Source: JBDREF01 sp043820045 (GTDB lineage: Bacteria; Planctomycetota; Phycisphaerae; Sedimentisphaerales; Anaerobacaceae). Taken from it: a stretch of 10,868 nt of DNA. This document shows, piece by piece, positions 7,260 through 10,868 of this stretch (the stretch's first letter is position 1; each line of letters begins with the position of its first letter). The translations under genes were made by a program, and so were the position numbers. The notes under the pieces are model-generated. The model saw only the letters and a program-made list of their open reading frames with translations. It was not told the origin of the DNA and made no database searches. Location of the stretch: positions 1 through 10,868 of the forward strand of contig JBDREF010000241.1 in the NCBI GenBank assembly GCA_043820045.1. Reading direction: 5' to 3'.

Positions 7260-8202
7260 ATGAGATTTCAATTCACACGTCGCGCGTTTATGAAAAAGAC
7301 TTCGGCGGGGCTTGCCGGTGCGGTCCTGGCGGTCGCGGGGACACGTTCCGTCTATGCCGGCGCCGGCGGCAAGTCGGATAAGCTCGCGCTTCTCGGCGGC
7401 ACGCCCGTGCGGACCAGGTCGTTCGACGAGCCGTGGCCCATCTTCGACGACAATGAAGAAAAGGCCCTGCTCAAAGCTCTTCGCAGTCGGCACGTTCGGC
7501 GCGACGGGCTGCATCAGCTTTCAGGAATGGAAATCCCTCGTCTGCGGCGAAGGCGGGGCGCTGCTGGGAAGCGACGAAGAGCTGATGCGAAGATGCGCAG
7601 CGTTCGTGAACAACGGCCGAGATCCGAAGGGAGAGAAACGCGGCTACCCATATCCGGGATCCAATCATCGAATGACGGAGTTCCAGGCCGCCGTCCTCAC
7701 CGAGCAATTCAAACGCTTCAGGGAGCAGGACAAAACCCGGCAGGAAAACGGCGAATACCTCCGGCGCGAGCTGACCAGAATCCCGGGTCTGAAACCAAGA
7801 AAGACGTACAATGAGAAAACGAGATACACGTATGTCACCTTCGAGCTGGATTACGAGAAGGCGCAGTTCAACAATGTCCCGGCGTCTAAGTTTGCCGAAG
7901 CTCTGCGCGCCGAGGGGGTTCCGGTCTCAGGCGGAGAAAGAAGGTATTCGAGGGGTTGTCACCGGGAGGGAATGCTGGAAGAACACCTGGGCTCTCGTGC
8001 TTTCGAAGCGTCGTTCTCGAAGGCACGCCTTAAAAAGTACAGAAAATCTTTACGCTTGCCGATTATAGATAGTGTCGGGTCCAGTGGAAAGGAAAGGCTT
8101 TCCATGGAAGGGAAAATCGCTTTTCTCGGGCCGCAGCGCGATATGGACGACATTGTGGAAGCTTTTGCCAAGGTCGCGAAGAGCATTGATAAATTGGCTT
8201 GA
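7260..8202 (+). pseudogene. DegT/DnrJ/EryC1/StrS aminotransferase-family gene with Tat signal, deleted and frameshifted
   Basis: The N-terminal 76 codons encode a Tat signal (TRRAFMKK at 6-13, then a hydrophobic stretch to about 33) and the start of a DegT-family protein (KLALLGGTPVRTRSFDEPW, NEEKALLKALRS). At about 7482-7490 the reading frame must shift. The other frame continues with the second half of the same family: GTFGATGCISFQEWKSLVCG, where the AAA codon at 7531 is the PLP-lysine position, then GEGGALL, NHRMTEFQAAV, and a normal end, RDMDDIVEAFAKV, to the stop at 8202. Family members normally have roughly 120-130 residues between these two points, including much of the PLP/cofactor pocket, so an internal deletion caused the shift. 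In frame A translation stops at 7814. No functional PLP enzyme can be made. Active relatives modify sugars. An assembly error in place of a real deletion cannot be excluded. Confidence 0.82.
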
Positions 8203-8448
8203 ACGGGCCCCGTACGGCGAAACGGCAACGCGGTCTCAAAAGCATAGCCAGCTTCATGCACATCTTAAAATAGTGAAACTGGAGTGATATCGTGTAAAAT
8301 AAAGTCTTCCGAAAGCCTCCGAATTCGCCGTCTGTCTTGACACGGAGTGTTCTTGAGAACGGGAAAAAGGCCCCGAAAACAAGTTTATCAGCATTAATAT
8401 CGCCGGAAAAAGAATAATAGTGGGCAGGTCCCAGAAAAGCGGTAATAG

Positions 8449-8493
8449 CGGCCCGAAAAAGCCCTGGCAGTGTGAAAAAGCCCGAAGGGGCCG
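8449..8493 (+). terminator. Hairpin that may end transcription of the broken gene
   Basis: CGGCCC (8449-8454) pairs with GGGCCG (8488-8493). Alternatively GCCC-GAAG-GGGC forms a compact tetraloop hairpin at 8480-8491. The plus strand then reads ATTATTT, a weak U-tract. On the minus strand the compact hairpin is followed by TTTTT, which is better, but no minus-strand gene lies upstream. It may be a bidirectional or weak terminator between the pseudogene and the secretion genes. Confidence 0.35.
8455..8483. repeat. Short direct repeat GAAAAAGCCC, two copies
   Basis: GAAAAAGCCC occurs at 8455-8464 and 8474-8483, 19 bases apart. Related A-rich cores are found upstream at about 8363 (GGGAAAAAGG) and 8405 (CGGAAAAAGA). 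Apart from this repeat, the hairpin and the promoter, I see nothing in the 8203-8605 gap. Confidence 0.4.
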
Positions 8494-8502
8494 ATTATTT
8501 CC

Positions 8503-8531
8503 TTGAATTCTGTGTCCAATTATGCTATTAT
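8503..8531 (+). promoter_or_regulatory. Sigma70-like promoter for the TpsB gene
   Basis: TTGAAT (8503-8508), a 17-base spacer and TATTAT (8526-8531) match the housekeeping consensus well. Transcription would begin near 8538, leaving a leader of about 68 bases before ATG 8606. The upstream GTG at 8549 would then lie only about 10 bases into the message with no usable ribosome binding site. Confidence 0.65.
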
Positions 8532-8591
8532 AACGATTCAAGAGGGATGTGTTGTTCTATCAGTCACAAACTGATTACGTGGAATTAGTCT

Positions 8592-8598
8592 GGAAAGG
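8592..8598 (+). promoter_or_regulatory. Shine-Dalgarno that decides the TpsB start
   Basis: GGAAAGG ends 7 bases before ATG 8606. The in-frame GTG at 8549 would add 19 residues in front of the signal peptide, and its closest purine run (AGAGGG) is only 2 bases away. The site supports ATG 8606. Confidence 0.7.
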
Positions 8599-8605
8599 TT
8601 GTAAG

Positions 8606-10369
8606 ATGGGTGCATTAGGGAAAATGGGGACCATTCTTCTCTACTTCGTGTTGGCCGTATGCGTTGCTCACGCTGCCGATGAGGCTTTAGTTGGTGAGTT
8701 GAATCTGGCCGAAGACGCGACCACACGCCTGACCGTAAGGGAGTTACGCATCAGCGGCAATACCCTGGTATCGACCTCGGACTTGCTTGATTACATGCCC
8801 GCTATCTATAACGCTTCGGGCCAGCCGCTTACCCGGGCTGACGCCCAGTATCTCTACGACCTGACAGTTATTCGCGACATAGTGGCCAACCCGGGCGCGC
8901 CCCGCGAGGTCTCGATCAGGACAATTCAGGGCCTGACGCAATATATATTGTCCGTGTACCAGAAAAACGATTACTCCGGCATATTCGTCTATGTCCCGGA
9001 AGGGGCCCTGACTGCCGATATGCAACTGATAGATGGAGTTCTGCCTATAATAATTCTTGAAGCTCCTGTCACCGATGTCAGGATAAAGTACTTTGACATC
9101 GACCGAAAGGAAGTTGAGCAGGGCCATCTCCGCCGTTCCGCACTTGAGTCCTGGTCGCCGATCGAACGCAACAAGGTGGCCAGTCAGCGGTCGCTGGATT
9201 ATCTGGTCAATCTTCTCAATCTCAATCCCGACAGGCATGTCTCCGCCGTCGTATCAAGAGCTGACGAGCCGAATTCACTGGCGATCGAATACAACATTTA
9301 CGAGACAAACCCGTGGCATTTCTTCATCCAGGCGGACAATTCCGGTACGAGCGACAGGCAGTGGTCGCCGAGAATCGGCTTGATCAACACCAATCTGGCG
9401 GGTTATGACGACCGGTTTACGGTTCTTTATCAGGCTTCCCCCGATTCGACCTTCGACGAGAATTACTCGGTTTTCGGAAGCTACGATTTTCCGGTGAGAG
9501 GTCCGCGGCTTCGTGTGAATCTTTACGGCGGCTACAGCGAGTTCGATATTAACCCCGAATCCGGGCCTTTCAGTTTCCTCGGAAGCGGTACTTTCTACGG
9601 AGGCGTGCTGCGCTATAACGCTTTCCAGGACCAGGGATGGTTCTTCGACGTCCTCGGGTCATGGAGCCACGAGGAAAGTCAGATCAATCCTTCGTTGTTC
9701 CCGCAGTTTCTGGCGAGCGATGTAGAGATGGACCTGTTGGGAGTCGGGGCGAATATGTATCGCAGGGATGACATGGCAAATACATCTCTCGCAGTCAACT
9801 GGGTCGAGAGTATAGGCAGGACCAATCAGGCGGACTTCAACCAGGCGCGGACGAATGCCGAGCCGGAGTTCAGCATTCTCACCGCCGCGGCCAACCACAG
9901 CCAATACATGGATCGCAAGAAAGTCCAGCAGTTGCGAGCCACCGTCCGCTGGATAGATCCGAGCGACAGGCTTGTCCCGGCAAAGATGACCAGCTTCGGC
10001 GGCATGTACTCCGTCAGGGGATACGACGAGTATGAGATCGTTGCCGACGGCGGCATCCTGGCCTCGATTCAGTACGAATATGATCTGATCAAGCACGGCC
10101 AGGCGGTCGATGCTCCCGTCGTTGCGAACAAAGAAGTAAAGAAACTGGCGCCTCTGGCCTTTTTCGATTTCGGCCGGACCACGATAGAGGATCCCGTTGT
10201 GGGCGATCCTGACGTGCATGAGACTCTCGCCTCGGTAGGCGTGGGCACAGCTTTTGAGATAGGCAACAATTTCAGCGGGGCCATTTACTACGGCTATCCG
10301 CTGAAAGCAACCGACGACACTCGGGAGGGCAAAGGACGATTGAACGCCAGCGCAATGCTGCGTTGGTAG
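8606..10369 (+). CDS. TpsB-family outer-membrane transporter (ShlB/FhaC/HecB type) of two-partner secretion
   Basis: A 587-residue Omp85-superfamily protein predicted to move its partner exoprotein across the outer membrane. Residues 1-23 are a signal peptide (core TILLYFVLAVCV, cleavage AHA|A). Residues about 42-130 (LTVRELRISGNTLVSTSDLL) and about 152-230 (EAPVTDVRIKYF ... SLAIEYNIYE) fit the two periplasmic POTRA domains. From about 238 the sequence alternates as in a beta-barrel. The family hallmark VRGY is at 470-473 (SVRGYDEYE), FFDFGR at 519-524, and the chain ends in a barrel strand closing with Trp (ASAMLRW), a typical outer-membrane insertion signal. The length is close to FhaC and ShlB. 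The TpsA partner starts 109 bases downstream, the usual tpsB-tpsA order. Its own promoter and Shine-Dalgarno precede it. Family assignment is strong; cargo specificity rests on adjacency. Confidence 0.92.
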   Translation: MGALGKMGTILLYFVLAVCVAHAADEALVGELNLAEDATTRLTVRELRISGNTLVSTSDLLDYMPAIYNASGQPLTRADAQYLYDLTVIRDIVANPGAPREVSIRTIQGLTQYILSVYQKNDYSGIFVYVPEGALTADMQLIDGVLPIIILEAPVTDVRIKYFDIDRKEVEQGHLRRSALESWSPIERNKVASQRSLDYLVNLLNLNPDRHVSAVVSRADEPNSLAIEYNIYETNPWHFFIQADNSGTSDRQWSPRIGLINTNLAGYDDRFTVLYQASPDSTFDENYSVFGSYDFPVRGPRLRVNLYGGYSEFDINPESGPFSFLGSGTFYGGVLRYNAFQDQGWFFDVLGSWSHEESQINPSLFPQFLASDVEMDLLGVGANMYRRDDMANTSLAVNWVESIGRTNQADFNQARTNAEPEFSILTAAANHSQYMDRKKVQQLRATVRWIDPSDRLVPAKMTSFGGMYSVRGYDEYEIVADGGILASIQYEYDLIKHGQAVDAPVVANKEVKKLAPLAFFDFGRTTIEDPVVGDPDVHETLASVGVGTAFEIGNNFSGAIYYGYPLKATDDTREGKGRLNASAMLRW

Positions 10370-10377
10370 TTTCTTGT

Positions 10378-10405
10378 TTGAAAAGGAGAACCGGGGGGAT
10401 ATACT
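10378..10405 (+). promoter_or_regulatory. Possible promoter for the TpsA gene
   Basis: TTGAAA (10378-10383), a 16-base spacer and TATACT (10400-10405) each match the housekeeping consensus at 5 of 6 positions, giving a start near 10412 and a leader of about 66 bases. The -10 box lies within the left arm of the inverted repeat at 10399-10423. The partner gene could also be reached by readthrough from the TpsB promoter. Confidence 0.5.
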
Positions 10406-10423
10406 GTTATTTGGAGAGTATAT
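10399..10423 (+). repeat. Inverted repeat overlapping the TpsA -10 box
   Basis: ATATACT (10399-10405) and AGTATAT (10417-10423) are perfect complements around an 11-base loop in the 109-base gap between the two secretion genes. It may be an operator that competes with RNA polymerase, since it covers the -10 and +1 region. No T-run follows, so it is not a terminator. Confidence 0.45.
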
Positions 10424-10478
10424 AGTGCACGGACGATTCTGATATCGAAGTTTTTCATTTTTTGTTAGGGGAAGGATG

Positions 10479-10868
10479 ATGGAAAGGGTGAGAAAGATTC
10501 TGCGGGGGCGTGCTGCCAGGAAGGTCGTAATCTACCTGCTGGTCTGCAGCCTGATTTCGAACACGTCGCTGCCGACGGTGTTCGCGGACGCGGTGCCAGG
10601 CATGATTGAGGGTGAAAACGTCGTGCAGGGAACCGCCGCTTTTAATACGGCCGGTAACGTTACTACGATAACAACGGGAGGGGCCGGCACAATCATCGAA
10701 TACGGCCGCTTCAATATCGATAGTCTCAAGACAGTCGATTTCGCCCAGCCCAGCGCCAGTGCCGCGGTACTGAACAGGATAGTCCAGGCAAATCCGTCGC
10801 TGATTAACGGCGCCCTTACCAGTAATGGTCGGGTTTTCATCGTTAATCCGGCGGGAATCATCTTCGGC
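10479..10868 (+). CDS. TpsA exoprotein, N-terminal TPS (haemagglutinin activity) domain; 3' end outside window
   Basis: The first 130 codons of a two-partner secretion exoprotein, open to the right edge. A long basic n-region (about 16 residues) and hydrophobic core lead to a likely cleavage at VFA|D after residue 36, the extended signal type usual for TpsA proteins. The TPS domain follows: FNTAGNVTTI, IEYGRFNIDS, VLNRIVQANPSLINGAL and NGRVFIVNPAGIIFG. The last matches the family's NPNGI motif with Ala replacing the second Asn; NPSL occupies the place of the NPNL-like motif. This domain engages the TpsB POTRA domains and nucleates the beta-helix of the secreted rod. AGGGGA (10467-10472) is 6 bases before ATG 10479 and 3 before ATG 10476, so 10479 is preferred. 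The passenger's function (adhesin, toxin or matrix protein) cannot be judged because the C-terminus is missing. Confidence 0.9.
   Translation, partial: MERVRKILRGRAARKVVIYLLVCSLISNTSLPTVFADAVPGMIEGENVVQGTAAFNTAGNVTTITTGGAGTIIEYGRFNIDSLKTVDFAQPSASAAVLNRIVQANPSLINGALTSNGRVFIVNPAGIIFG

Noticed and set aside
7312..8202. Annotating the second half of the DegT-family gene as an independent 296-residue gene starting at 7312
   Set aside because: Its first ~55 residues are an out-of-frame translation of the Tat-signal gene; family sequence begins only at about 7486, so it is the 3' part of a broken gene.
8254..8541. 95-codon hydrophobic minus-strand open frame in the gap before TpsB
   Set aside because: It has no homology I recognise, no good ribosome site, and overlaps the promoter and hairpin; AT-rich noncoding DNA easily gives such frames.
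10378..10478. A riboswitch in the gap between TpsB and TpsA
   Set aside because: Only one 7-bp hairpin is present and no known riboswitch core could be matched.

Overview
The window looks like a moderately GC-rich Gram-negative chromosome. A TpsB-type outer-membrane transporter followed by the start of a TpsA exoprotein requires an outer membrane. The mix of families (large secreted M14 peptidase, stand-alone Clp N-domain protein, Tat-signal DegT-like protein, PEP/pyruvate-binding ATP-grasp protein without a phosphotransfer domain) suggests Planctomycetota, perhaps Phycisphaerae. That placement is inference from gene content only.

Layout. (1) 2-568, plus strand: C-terminal end of an unrecognised protein that enters from the left edge. 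(2) 569-4227: a convergent, minus-strand operon. It begins with a large exported M14-type zinc carboxypeptidase (1552-4227), followed 16 bases later by a two-repeat Clp N-domain protein (1107-1535) and possibly a tiny basic ORF (736-933). It ends in a strong minus-strand intrinsic terminator with an unusually long, partly paired loop (611-712). (3) 4228-4531: a divergent intergenic region with a good sigma70-like promoter reading right. (4) 4532-7150: an 872-residue protein with a degenerate RecA/KaiC-like N-terminus and a PPDK-type ATP-grasp domain, without the phosphohistidine or PEP/pyruvate barrel domains. (5) 7260-8202: a DegT/DnrJ/EryC1/StrS aminotransferase-family gene with a Tat signal, broken by an internal deletion that also shifts the frame; its promoter and Shine-Dalgarno sequence are intact. 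(6) 8203-8605: noncoding DNA with a hairpin, A-rich repeats and a promoter. (7) 8606-10369 and 10479 to the right edge: a two-partner secretion pair, TpsB then the TPS domain of TpsA.

Functionally, the window holds separate units rather than one pathway: an exported peptidase operon, a lone nucleotide-binding protein, a decaying gene and a secretion system. Four plus-strand promoters share a TTGAAT or TTGAAA -35 box with 16-17 base spacing, so most plus-strand genes seem to be transcribed individually. No rRNA, tRNA, CRISPR array, insertion sequence or phage gene was recognised.
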